Below are positions 1-7,010 of a stretch of DNA of 14,807 nucleotides, piece after piece. How positions within the stretch are numbered: the stretch's first letter is position 1; every line of letters starts with the position of its first letter. The position numbers and the translations under genes were made by a program. Origin of the DNA: an uncultured Prevotellaceae bacterium (GTDB lineage Bacteria; Bacteroidota; Bacteroidia; Bacteroidales; Bacteroidaceae); the NCBI GenBank assembly GCA_947303695.1, contig CAMYYX010000031.1, positions 1 through 14,807 of the forward strand. Direction: 5' to 3'. Under the pieces are notes generated by a model. That model saw only the letters and a program-made list of their open reading frames with translations, was not told the origin of the DNA and did not search any database.

Positions 1-837
1 GACCTTGGTGTCATCTTTGATGTGAAGGATGTTCCTTGGGCAGAAAAGCAGCTGTGGGATAGTGACGTGGTAGAAAAGGATGGTAAGTACTACTATATTT
101 TCTCTGGTAAAGGCTACGACGGAGTATTCCGTCTCGGTGTGGCTGTAGCAGACAAGCCTGAAGGTCCTTTCAAGCCACGTGAATTTGCGATTCGTGGTTC
201 TTTCTCTATCGACCCATGTGTATTCAAGGATGATGATGGCACTATCTACACCTACTTCGGTGGACTTTGGGGTGGACAGCTCCAATGGTGGCAGCCACTC
301 TTCCATGGCTTCGAGACCATTCCTGGAAAATATGGTGACCAGAACGGACTCATCGACCTCGGTCCTGCTCCAGATCACAAGACGCAGTTGTTTGCAAAGC
401 CAGATGCTCCAGCATTGCCAAGCTGGGTAGTGAAGATGGGCGATGATATGGAATTCGCTGAGGCTCCTCGTTGCGTCCTCGTCCTTGACAAGGATGGCAA
501 GCCATTGAAGGCTGGCGACCCACACCGTTTCTTCGAGGCAAGTTGGGTATTCAAGAAAAACGGAAAGTACTACTTTACTTATTCTACTGGTGACAGCCAT
601 CTCCTTTGCTATGCTATCGGTGATAATCCTTATGGTCCATTCACCTTTCAGGGCGTTATTATGACACCTGTAGTAGGTTGGACTACTCACCATGCTATTA
701 CTGAGTACAAGGGCAAGTGGTATCTCTTCCATCACGACTGTGTACCATCGAACGACAAGACATGGCTCCGTTCTTTGAAGGTTTGTGAACTGGAATTCGA
801 TGGAGATTTTATTAAGACAATTGAAGGAATCGACTAA
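1..837 (+). CDS. GH43-family glycosidase, 3' part (beta-xylosidase / alpha-L-arabinofuranosidase type)
   Basis: This is the C-terminal 278 residues of a family 43 glycoside hydrolase. The reading frame is open from base 1, so the true start and the N-terminal catalytic Asp region lie upstream. GH43 enzymes are five-bladed beta-propellers that release xylose or arabinose from xylan or arabinan. Visible family features are repeated blade motifs of the type DGKYYYIFS and NGKYYFTYS, SIDPCVFKDDDG (Asp at about fragment residue 71, a candidate pKa-modulating Asp), FFEASW (Glu about 179, the likely general acid), and a late TTHHAITEYKGKWYLFHHD blade with histidines. It ends 2 bases before the GH67 gene, which supports a role in glucuronoarabinoxylan breakdown. 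Exact specificity (xylosidase or arabinofuranosidase) cannot be read from this fragment. A signal peptide cannot be judged because the N-terminus is missing. Family call is firm, substrate tentative. Confidence 0.88.
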   Translation, partial: DLGVIFDVKDVPWAEKQLWDSDVVEKDGKYYYIFSGKGYDGVFRLGVAVADKPEGPFKPREFAIRGSFSIDPCVFKDDDGTIYTYFGGLWGGQLQWWQPLFHGFETIPGKYGDQNGLIDLGPAPDHKTQLFAKPDAPALPSWVVKMGDDMEFAEAPRCVLVLDKDGKPLKAGDPHRFFEASWVFKKNGKYYFTYSTGDSHLLCYAIGDNPYGPFTFQGVIMTPVVGWTTHHAITEYKGKWYLFHHDCVPSNDKTWLRSLKVCELEFDGDFIKTIEGID

Positions 838-839
838 TT

Positions 840-2879
840 ATGATGAATTTCTATAAAAGGGTGGCGTTTGCCACCCTCTTAGTTTTACAAGTTTTCGCTC
901 TAAAAGCAGAAGACGGTCATCGCTTATGGTTACGAATGAAGGGCAATGAAAATGCCATCAAGATCCATAATGATACCAAAGGTCAGAATCCGTTGGATGT
1001 AGTAGACGAGACAAAGACGCTACGTATTGCTTTGAGCGAACTGCAATTCTATATTCGTGAGAAGGTATCAGTACATGTTGAAGTAGATGCAACCGCTCCG
1101 AAAAACGATGGATTCAGTATTACTCGTAAGGGCGACGAGATATTTATCAAGTCTGCTTCGAGTGTAGGTGTCCTATATGGTGCTTTTGCGTTGATCCGTT
1201 TACAAGAGATTGGTAAGATGCCAAAGAAAGGAAGTACCATTGTTGAAATACCTTCCTCTCCATTGCGCCTGCTCAACCATTGGGACAATCTTAATGGAAC
1301 CATCGAGCGAGGTTTTGCCGGGCGTTCCATCTTCTGGAGCAACGAAGGCGATATCATCAATCAGAATGCAGCACTTATCTCTGAATATGGACGTGCGAAT
1401 GCTTCCATAGGAATCAATGGTACTGTGCTCAACAACGTAAATGCCAGTCCTCAGATGTTGACCAGCGAACGCATTGGTCAGACCAAGCGTGTTGCACAGA
1501 TTCTTGCTCCTTATGGAATCAAAGTCTATCTGTCGGTCAATTTTGCATCTCCTAAAGCATTGGGCGATGTCTCTACTGCAGACCCTCTCGATCCTGATGT
1601 CATCAAATGGTGGCAGAATAAGGTGAAAGAAATCTATGATGCCATCCCCAACTTCGGAGGTTTTCTGGTGAAGGCTAATAGTGAAGGAGAGCCTGGTCCA
1701 CAGGACTTCGGACGTACTCATGTCGATGGGGCCAATATGCTGGCAGATGCCTTGAAGCCCTATGGTGGAATCGTTATGTGGCGTGCTTTCGTCTATGCAG
1801 CCAATAGTCCCGATCGTGCTTGTCAGGCTTATGATGAATTCATGCCTTTCGATGGGAAATTCCGTGAAAATGTCATTCTCCAAGTGAAGAACGGCCCTGT
1901 TGACTTCCAGCCACGCGAGCCAGTACATCCTTTATTCTACTCCCTAAAGCACACCAAAGTGATGCCTGAGTTCCAGATTACCCAGGAATATCTTGGAGAA
2001 TCTGTCCATTCTGTCTTTCTTGCTCCTATGTGGAAAGAGCTGACAGATGTCTTCAAGATGACGGAAGGAGTAGCTGGGGTTTCCAATATCGGTAATTCCG
2101 TCAATTGGTGTGGTAGCGATATGGCTCAAGCCAATTGGTATGCATTTGGACGATTGGCATGGAACCAGAATCTCACATCTAAGGAGATTGCTGACGAATG
2201 GCTCAAACAAACATTTACCACAAACAAAAAGTTTGTGAAGCCTATGACAAAAGTCATGCTGGAAAGCCATGAAGCATGTGTCAACTATATGATGCCAATG
2301 GGTATTCACCACATCTTCGCTGGTGGACACCACTACGGACCTGAACCTTGGTATGCTCCTCGTGGATTGCGTGCCGACTGGACTCCACCTTATTATCATA
2401 AGGCAGCAGCTGACGGAATGGGATTTGATCGTACTCGAAACGGTTCAAACAATGTTTCGCAGTATCCAGAGCCTTTGGCTAGCACTTTCAATGATGTTAA
2501 CAAATGTCCTGAAAAGTACCTGCTTTGGTTCCATCATGTGGGATGGACACAGAAGTTGCCTTGTGGCGAAACCCTATGGAACCGCCTCTGTCATAAATAT
2601 GATGAAGGTGTACGTTCTGCAGAGTCTTTTAATGCCACTTGGGCAAAAATGGCCCAATTCATCGATAAAGAGCGCTTCGACCAACTGAGTATCCGATACG
2701 AGCGTCAGGCGAAAGACGCATGGTGGTGGCGTGATGCATGTCTGCTTTATTTCCAGACATTCTCCAACCTTCCGTTCCCAAAGGACTGCCCACCAGCACG
2801 TCACGATTTGGAAACGCTGAAGAAGTATCATTTAGCTATCGACAACTATACCGCAGCTCCTATTGATCAATTACCATAA
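840..2879 (+). CDS. aguA: GH67 xylan alpha-1,2-glucuronidase, secreted
   Basis: The 679-residue protein is a full-length family 67 alpha-glucuronidase, which removes (4-O-methyl)glucuronic acid from the end of xylo-oligosaccharides. Residues 1 to about 23 form a signal peptide (basic MNFYKR, hydrophobic core, then KAEDGH), so it is exported, probably to the periplasm. The GH67 signature LLNHWDNLNGTIERGFAG is at 144-161. Catalytic positions match the well-studied Cellvibrio enzyme with a constant offset of 10: Glu282 in NSEG (general acid), Asp355 in GPVDFQ and Glu383 in TQEYLG (base pair of carboxylates). The length is close to the family norm of about 700. The start at 840 lies 2 bases after the GH43 stop; a second ATG directly follows and cannot be excluded. 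With the GH43 gene it forms a xylan side-chain/backbone module. No SusC/SusD pair is visible in this window. Confidence 0.96.
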   Translation: MMNFYKRVAFATLLVLQVFALKAEDGHRLWLRMKGNENAIKIHNDTKGQNPLDVVDETKTLRIALSELQFYIREKVSVHVEVDATAPKNDGFSITRKGDEIFIKSASSVGVLYGAFALIRLQEIGKMPKKGSTIVEIPSSPLRLLNHWDNLNGTIERGFAGRSIFWSNEGDIINQNAALISEYGRANASIGINGTVLNNVNASPQMLTSERIGQTKRVAQILAPYGIKVYLSVNFASPKALGDVSTADPLDPDVIKWWQNKVKEIYDAIPNFGGFLVKANSEGEPGPQDFGRTHVDGANMLADALKPYGGIVMWRAFVYAANSPDRACQAYDEFMPFDGKFRENVILQVKNGPVDFQPREPVHPLFYSLKHTKVMPEFQITQEYLGESVHSVFLAPMWKELTDVFKMTEGVAGVSNIGNSVNWCGSDMAQANWYAFGRLAWNQNLTSKEIADEWLKQTFTTNKKFVKPMTKVMLESHEACVNYMMPMGIHHIFAGGHHYGPEPWYAPRGLRADWTPPYYHKAAADGMGFDRTRNGSNNVSQYPEPLASTFNDVNKCPEKYLLWFHHVGWTQKLPCGETLWNRLCHKYDEGVRSAESFNATWAKMAQFIDKERFDQLSIRYERQAKDAWWWRDACLLYFQTFSNLPFPKDCPPARHDLETLKKYHLAIDNYTAAPIDQLP

Positions 2880-2888
2880 TCAGATGAT

Positions 2889-4205
2889 ATGAACGTACGG
2901 GATTACTTCTACATCAACATCACCCGCGACGACGAACAAGAAATCATAGAGTCAGTCAAGAAAGGCATTATCTTCAAAGGGTTCAACCTCTGGGTACTTG
3001 TCTTTGCCATTTTTGTGGCATCATTAGGACTGAACGTCAACAGCACAGCTGTCATCATTGGTGCCATGCTGATTAGTCCACTCATGGGACCAATCATCGG
3101 TATGGGTCTGGCTGTTGGCATTTCTGATTTCGACATGCTGAAACGTTCGTTCAAACACTATCTGTTGAGTGCAGGAGTATCAGTTGTCACAGCCACCATC
3201 TATTTTCTGCTCTCGCCCATCAACGAGGCGCAGTCAGAGCTTTTAGCACGCACCAGCCCTAACATCTACGATGTGCTCATCGCCTTCTTTGGCGGATTGG
3301 CTGGTGTCGTGGCTATCTGCGCAAAAGAGAAAGGAAATGTCATCCCTGGTGTTGCAATTGCTACAGCATTGATGCCTCCACTTTGTACCGCAGGCTATGG
3401 TCTGTCACAAGGCGAGTGGATGTACTTCCTTGGAGCGCTCTACCTCTTCTTCATCAATACCGTCTTCATCAGTTTCGCTACCTTCCTTGGTGTTCGTTTC
3501 TTCCGATTCAAACGCCAGACATATGTGGATAAGAAACGAGGAAAACTGGTGAATCGCTACATCATGGTTATCGTCTTCCTGACCATCATCCCAGCCATCT
3601 TTACAACCGTTCGGATTGTACGCGAATCCCTGTTCCAAAGCAGAGCCAACAGCTTCATCAACAACGAATTGGCTTTCAGCGGGACCCAAGTCATTCAACG
3701 CGACATCTCGATGCAGAACAACTCCATCAAGGTGATTCTGATTGGAAAGAAAGTCAACGAATCCGTCATCGATTCAGCACTCTCGAGGCAAGATCAATAC
3801 CATTTAGGCGAAACCAACGTGATAGTCACACAGGGCTTCGATGCAGATTCGCTGCAACTGCTTTCGCTCAAAAACGCCTCTATCGAGGAACTATACAAAC
3901 AAGACGAGCAAACCATCGCAGAACTACGTTCTCAATTGTCTGCTATAGAGCAACAGACAGCAGAATATTGCAGATACACGGCACTCTCGTCCGACATCAC
4001 GAACGAATTACATGCACTATTCCCCAACATCACATCTGTTGCGATAGGTCAATCCATACGCAACCACACAAATGGCGATCCTGCTGACACCATCTGTCAT
4101 GTGCGTCTCAATACGACCCATAAACTCAGTAGTGCAGATCATCAAAAACTCTCCGATTGGCTCCAAGCAAGGTTAGGAACTCAACAACTTGAAGTCATTG
4201 AATAA
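2889..4205 (+). CDS. DUF389 family integral membrane protein
   Basis: The 438-residue protein belongs to the DUF389 family (TIGR00341/TIGR00271-like), whose biochemical role is not established. After a short cytoplasmic N-terminus, about seven hydrophobic segments can be seen at roughly 32-50, 53-78, 91-111, 126-144, 151-173, 177-204 and 223-243. Family landmarks are the small-residue-rich IIGAMLISPLMGPIIGMGLA (55-74) and the GVAIATALMPPLCTAGYGL stretch (154-172), with the Pro-Pro pair in a helix suggesting a channel- or transporter-like core. The C-terminal roughly 195 residues are soluble, with a region near 330-360 rich in Leu, Glu and Gln that may form a short coiled coil. It starts 9 bases after the GH67 stop and is probably co-transcribed with it, but nothing in the sequence ties it to xylan use. 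Membrane topology is by eye. Confidence 0.9.
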   Translation: MNVRDYFYINITRDDEQEIIESVKKGIIFKGFNLWVLVFAIFVASLGLNVNSTAVIIGAMLISPLMGPIIGMGLAVGISDFDMLKRSFKHYLLSAGVSVVTATIYFLLSPINEAQSELLARTSPNIYDVLIAFFGGLAGVVAICAKEKGNVIPGVAIATALMPPLCTAGYGLSQGEWMYFLGALYLFFINTVFISFATFLGVRFFRFKRQTYVDKKRGKLVNRYIMVIVFLTIIPAIFTTVRIVRESLFQSRANSFINNELAFSGTQVIQRDISMQNNSIKVILIGKKVNESVIDSALSRQDQYHLGETNVIVTQGFDADSLQLLSLKNASIEELYKQDEQTIAELRSQLSAIEQQTAEYCRYTALSSDITNELHALFPNITSVAIGQSIRNHTNGDPADTICHVRLNTTHKLSSADHQKLSDWLQARLGTQQLEVIE

Positions 4206-4262
4206 ACAGCAAATGAAAGAGAAGGGAACAACATCCTCTACAAGTATCTGTAGGAAGGCGTG

Positions 4263-4350
4263 TTTTTCCCACGTAGGGGAAAGATCTTTCCCTCCTAGGG
4301 GAAAACTTTTTCCCCCTAAGGGGAATCATTGTTCCCCCTAGGGGAAAAAA
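4263..4350. repeat. Four tandem copies of a 22-base palindromic repeat
   Basis: Four units with the pattern TTTTTCCC-N4-AGGGGAAA lie head to tail: 4263-4284, 4285-4306, 4307-4328 and 4329-4350. The AGGGG block in units 1-3 is exactly 22 bases apart, and the last unit is one base shorter in its centre. Each unit is a near palindrome around CCTAGG; 4335-4344 (CCCCTAGGGG) is perfect. Neighbouring units also pair with each other: GGGAAAGATCTTTCCC (4277-4292) is a perfect 16-base palindrome, GGGGAAAA (4298-4305) pairs with TTTTCCCC (4308-4315), and GGGGAA (4320-4325) pairs with TTCCCC (4332-4337). Two alternative folding registers are therefore possible, either within units or between units. There are no unique spacers, so it is not a CRISPR array. 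Confidence 0.9.
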
Positions 4351-4374
4351 TCTTAGACCGAAAGAAAATGGTTA

Positions 4375-4406
4375 TCCGCCTGCAACATCATCGATGTATC
4401 AGCGGA
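4375..4406. other. Imperfect hairpin, function unknown
   Basis: An outer stem TCCGC-(C)-TG (4375-4382) pairs with CA-GCGGA (4400-4406), with one bulged C. A small 2x2 internal loop follows, then an inner stem ACATC (4385-4389) pairing with GATGT (4393-4397) and a three-base loop. That is 12 base pairs in 32 bases. No T-run follows on either strand, so it is a poor intrinsic terminator. It lies about 125 bases before the promoter at 4530 and so is outside the leader of the downstream operon. It could belong to the 3' end of the upstream transcript. Confidence 0.45.
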
Positions 4407-4529
4407 AGGAATCACTCGATATGGGCAGTTCTTAGTGAATGAGTAGTAGGTGGATTAAGCAAAAATGTGTATATTGAACTACGGTTGAATACAAAAGCAC
4501 CTCAGAACTGAAAATAAATAATGATTTAT

Positions 4530-4560
4530 TTTGTAGTTCGCTCAGTTGTTGTTAACTTTG
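4530..4560 (+). promoter_or_regulatory. Bacteroidetes-type promoter of the phosphonate operon
   Basis: TTTG at 4530-4533 (-33 element) is followed by 19 bases and TAACTTTG at 4553-4560 (-7 element, consensus TAnnTTTG). The -7 element ends 22 bases before the ATG at 4583, so the leader would be only about 15 bases. The extended pattern TTTTGTA-N15-GTTAACTTTG is repeated with identical spacing upstream of the aminotransferase at 13706. Confidence 0.85.
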
Positions 4561-4582
4561 CAGTCTAATAATAGTAGGGGCT

Positions 4583-5689
4583 ATGAAGATAGGATTTGAT
4601 GCAAAAAGGCTATATAACAACTTTACGGGGTTGGGAAACTATAGCCGTACGACAATAGACATACTGACAGAGTATGTTCCTCAGCATCAGTATTTCCTGT
4701 ATAGTCCTAAGGTGACGAAAAATCAGGTGACCTTGCCTTATTTGCAGTCAGACAAGTGCCGCACCATCCTGCCTGAAGGCATGATGAAAGGTAGTTTGTG
4801 GCGTAGCTATGGGATGTCTAATGAGTTAGCACGCGATGAAATCGACCTTTTTCACGGATTAAGCAACGAAATACCTACAGGATTAGTCAAGCGTGGCATT
4901 CCTTCAGTCGTTACCATCCACGATGTGGCCTTTCATACATTCAAGGATATGTATCGTTGGCACGATAGGATGATATATCATCAGAAATGGAAATATGCCT
5001 GTCAACATGCCAATCATATCGTTGCCATCAGCGAAAGCACAAAAGCTGACATCATTCGCTTCTTTGAAGTACCAGAAGATAAGATTAGCGTGATATACCA
5101 ACCTGTCAACAAGGTGTATTATGATATTGAGGAGCAGAAGCAGACTCAACCAACAGAAGCCTATATGCTGTATGTAGGATCGGTGAATTCGCGCAAAAAC
5201 CTGTTGGGTATCGTCAAAGCGATGGAGTTGCTGCCTACTGATTTGCAACTACCTCTAACAATTGTTGGTGGTGGTGGCAATTACAAACGTCAGGTAGAAC
5301 AATATATCGAAGAACACCACATGGAACACTTGTTCCGGTGGACCACAGCTATCGATAGCGTCAGTCTCAAGCAATTGTATGCCAATGCAACGTTGTTCCT
5401 CTACCCTTCGTTCTATGAAGGTTTCGGATTACCTGTTGTCGAAGCATTGTTGTCCAGTTGTCCTGTACTGACCAGTAACACGAGCAGTTTGCCAGAGGCA
5501 GGTGGTCCCTCTTCGCTTCAGGTGGACCCTCGAAATATTGAAGAGATTCGCGATGGAATCGTCAAAATATTGACTGACGATTCCTTACGTAGTCAAATGA
5601 TAGAAGGTGGACGCCAATATGCATTGGGCAAATTCCACCCAGAAACATTAGCCAGGCAATTGGCAAGTATGTACGAAAAAATGAAATAA
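4583..5689 (+). CDS. GT4-family glycosyltransferase
   Basis: The 368-residue protein is a GT-B fold glycosyltransferase of family 4, retaining, using a nucleotide-sugar donor. The N-terminal acceptor domain begins MKIGFDAKRLYNNFTGLGNY, with the glycine-rich loop at 16-19. The C-terminal donor domain has YVGSVNSRKN (197-206, Arg204/Lys205 for donor phosphates), LTIVGGGG (225-232) and the E-x7-E motif EGFGLPVVE (Glu279 and Glu287). There is no signal peptide or clear membrane helix, so it probably works at the cytoplasmic face of the inner membrane. It is the first gene of the operon, 22 bases after the promoter -7 element and 8 bases before aepX. Its placement suggests it builds the glycan or lipid that receives the phosphonate, but sugar and acceptor cannot be read from the sequence. 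Confidence 0.93.
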   Translation: MKIGFDAKRLYNNFTGLGNYSRTTIDILTEYVPQHQYFLYSPKVTKNQVTLPYLQSDKCRTILPEGMMKGSLWRSYGMSNELARDEIDLFHGLSNEIPTGLVKRGIPSVVTIHDVAFHTFKDMYRWHDRMIYHQKWKYACQHANHIVAISESTKADIIRFFEVPEDKISVIYQPVNKVYYDIEEQKQTQPTEAYMLYVGSVNSRKNLLGIVKAMELLPTDLQLPLTIVGGGGNYKRQVEQYIEEHHMEHLFRWTTAIDSVSLKQLYANATLFLYPSFYEGFGLPVVEALLSSCPVLTSNTSSLPEAGGPSSLQVDPRNIEEIRDGIVKILTDDSLRSQMIEGGRQYALGKFHPETLARQLASMYEKMK

Positions 5690-5697
5690 AGAGATAT

Positions 5698-7008
5698 ATG
5701 GCAAAAACAGTTTATTTAGGCATGATAGGTGACATCATGCACCCAGGACTCATCAACATCATCAACCAAGGTGCCAAATATGGCAACGTGATGATTGGTC
5801 TGTTCACAGATAAGGCGATTGCCAACCATCGCAGACTACCATATCTGACATGGGAGCAGCGCAAAAACGTCATCGAACATATCATTGGGGTATCGACAGT
5901 CGTACCTCAGGACGAATGGAGCTATGTTGAAAATCTGAAACGTTACAAACCCGACTACATCATTCACGGGGACGATTGGCAATATGGCCCAGATAAATAT
6001 ATTCGTGACGAAGTGTTCAAAACGATGGAACAATTAGGCGGTGAAGTAATTGAGATTCCCTATACCAAAGGAATATCGGATTCAAGCCTGAAAGAAGAGA
6101 TTGACTCATTGGGAGTTACTCCACAGGCGCGTCTGTCGTCATTACGACGCCTGATTTCTGCCAAACCAATTGTCCGTATCCTAGAATCGCACAATGGTCT
6201 AACTGGCCTCATCGCAGAGCACACCGCAGTGGAAGTGAATGGACAGCATCGTGAATTCGATGGCATGTGGGCAAGTTCACTTACAGACTCGACTTCAAAA
6301 GGAAAACCAGACATCGAGGCCGTTGACCTCACTACCCGTCTGCATGATTTGAACGACACCCTGGAAGTAACAACCAAACCATTCATTTTCGATGGTGACA
6401 CAGGTGGAAAAGTAGAACATTTCGGATTCACTGTACGCACCTTGGAGCGTTTAGGTATTTCTGCCGTTATCATCGAAGATAAAGTGGGGTTGAAACAAAA
6501 CTCTCTCTTTGGTACGGATGCCGTTCAGACACAGGACACCATCGAAGGTTTCTGCAACAAAATCAAAGCAGGCAAGGAAGCTCAGATTACCAGAGACTTC
6601 ATGATTATTTCCCGTTGTGAATCACTCATTGCAGGCAAATCTGTTGACGATGCTTTGGAACGTTGTCATGCTTACGTAGCAGCAGGTGCAGACGGTATAA
6701 TGATTCATAGTAAGAACAAAAGCGGTGAAGACATTAAGGAATTCTGCCAACGTTTCCGCGAGAAAGACCCACATACACCGATTGTTGCTGTGCCAACAAC
6801 CTACAACCAATTCACAGAAGAGGAATTGGCTGCATGGGGTATCAACGTTGTTATCTATGCCAATCATATGCTACGCAGTGCTTATCCTGCTATGGTGAAA
6901 TGTGCTGAGACTATATTGAAAACCTCACGTAGTCTTGAAGCATCTGAACAGTACTGCATGCCTATCAAACAGATTTTGAACTTAATTCCAGGAACAAAGA
7001 AAAAATAG
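5698..7008 (+). CDS. aepX: Phosphoenolpyruvate mutase with N-terminal nucleotidyltransferase domain
   Basis: PEP mutase rearranges phosphoenolpyruvate to phosphonopyruvate, making the C-P bond that starts nearly all phosphonate biosynthesis. The 436-residue protein has two domains. Residues 1 to about 135 resemble cytidylyltransferases (GMIGDIMHPG at 8-17, YIIHGDDW at 87-94, and YTKGISDSS at 122-130 in place of the usual RTEGIST). In the HxGH nucleotide-binding motif the last His is Leu (HPGL, 15-18). Residues about 155-436 are the PEP mutase TIM barrel, with GDTGG (233-237) and the diagnostic EDKxGxKxNS motif (EDKVGLKQNS, 260-269) that separates it from isocitrate-lyase relatives. Fusions of this kind are known among phosphonate genes. 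It lies 8 bases after the GT4 gene and 2 bases before aepY. The mutase call is secure; whether the N-terminal domain is active is open. Confidence 0.96.
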   Translation: MAKTVYLGMIGDIMHPGLINIINQGAKYGNVMIGLFTDKAIANHRRLPYLTWEQRKNVIEHIIGVSTVVPQDEWSYVENLKRYKPDYIIHGDDWQYGPDKYIRDEVFKTMEQLGGEVIEIPYTKGISDSSLKEEIDSLGVTPQARLSSLRRLISAKPIVRILESHNGLTGLIAEHTAVEVNGQHREFDGMWASSLTDSTSKGKPDIEAVDLTTRLHDLNDTLEVTTKPFIFDGDTGGKVEHFGFTVRTLERLGISAVIIEDKVGLKQNSLFGTDAVQTQDTIEGFCNKIKAGKEAQITRDFMIISRCESLIAGKSVDDALERCHAYVAAGADGIMIHSKNKSGEDIKEFCQRFREKDPHTPIVAVPTTYNQFTEEELAAWGINVVIYANHMLRSAYPAMVKCAETILKTSRSLEASEQYCMPIKQILNLIPGTKKK

Positions 7009-7010
7009 CA

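Larger units (their letters stand above)
4206..4582. other. Intergenic region between the xylan genes and the phosphonate operon
   Basis: This 377-base stretch holds no convincing gene. From left to right it contains a weak hairpin (4234-4255, CTACA/TGTAG stem with a six-base loop), a tandem palindromic repeat array (4263-4350), an imperfect long hairpin (4375-4406), an AT-rich part with no recognised element (about 4407-4529), and a promoter (4530-4560). It separates two transcription units. The repeat hairpins could end transcription of the upstream unit, although no single classical stem followed at once by a U-run stands out. Confidence 0.8.

Noticed and set aside
22..837. GTG at 22 as the start of the GH43 gene
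   Set aside because: The frame is open to base 1 and the N-terminal GH43 blade with the catalytic Asp is missing, so the gene begins upstream of the window.
1200..1928. Long antisense open frame of 242 codons
   Set aside because: It lies wholly inside the well-supported GH67 gene on the other strand and shows no recognisable domain.
4213..4341. Small open frame of 42 codons in the intergenic region
   Set aside because: It starts with ATG but runs straight through the palindromic repeats. The 22-base period shifts the frame at every unit, so its protein is a by-product of the repeat.
4263..4350. Possible CRISPR array
   Set aside because: The units are directly adjacent, palindromic and have no spacers; no cas genes are near.
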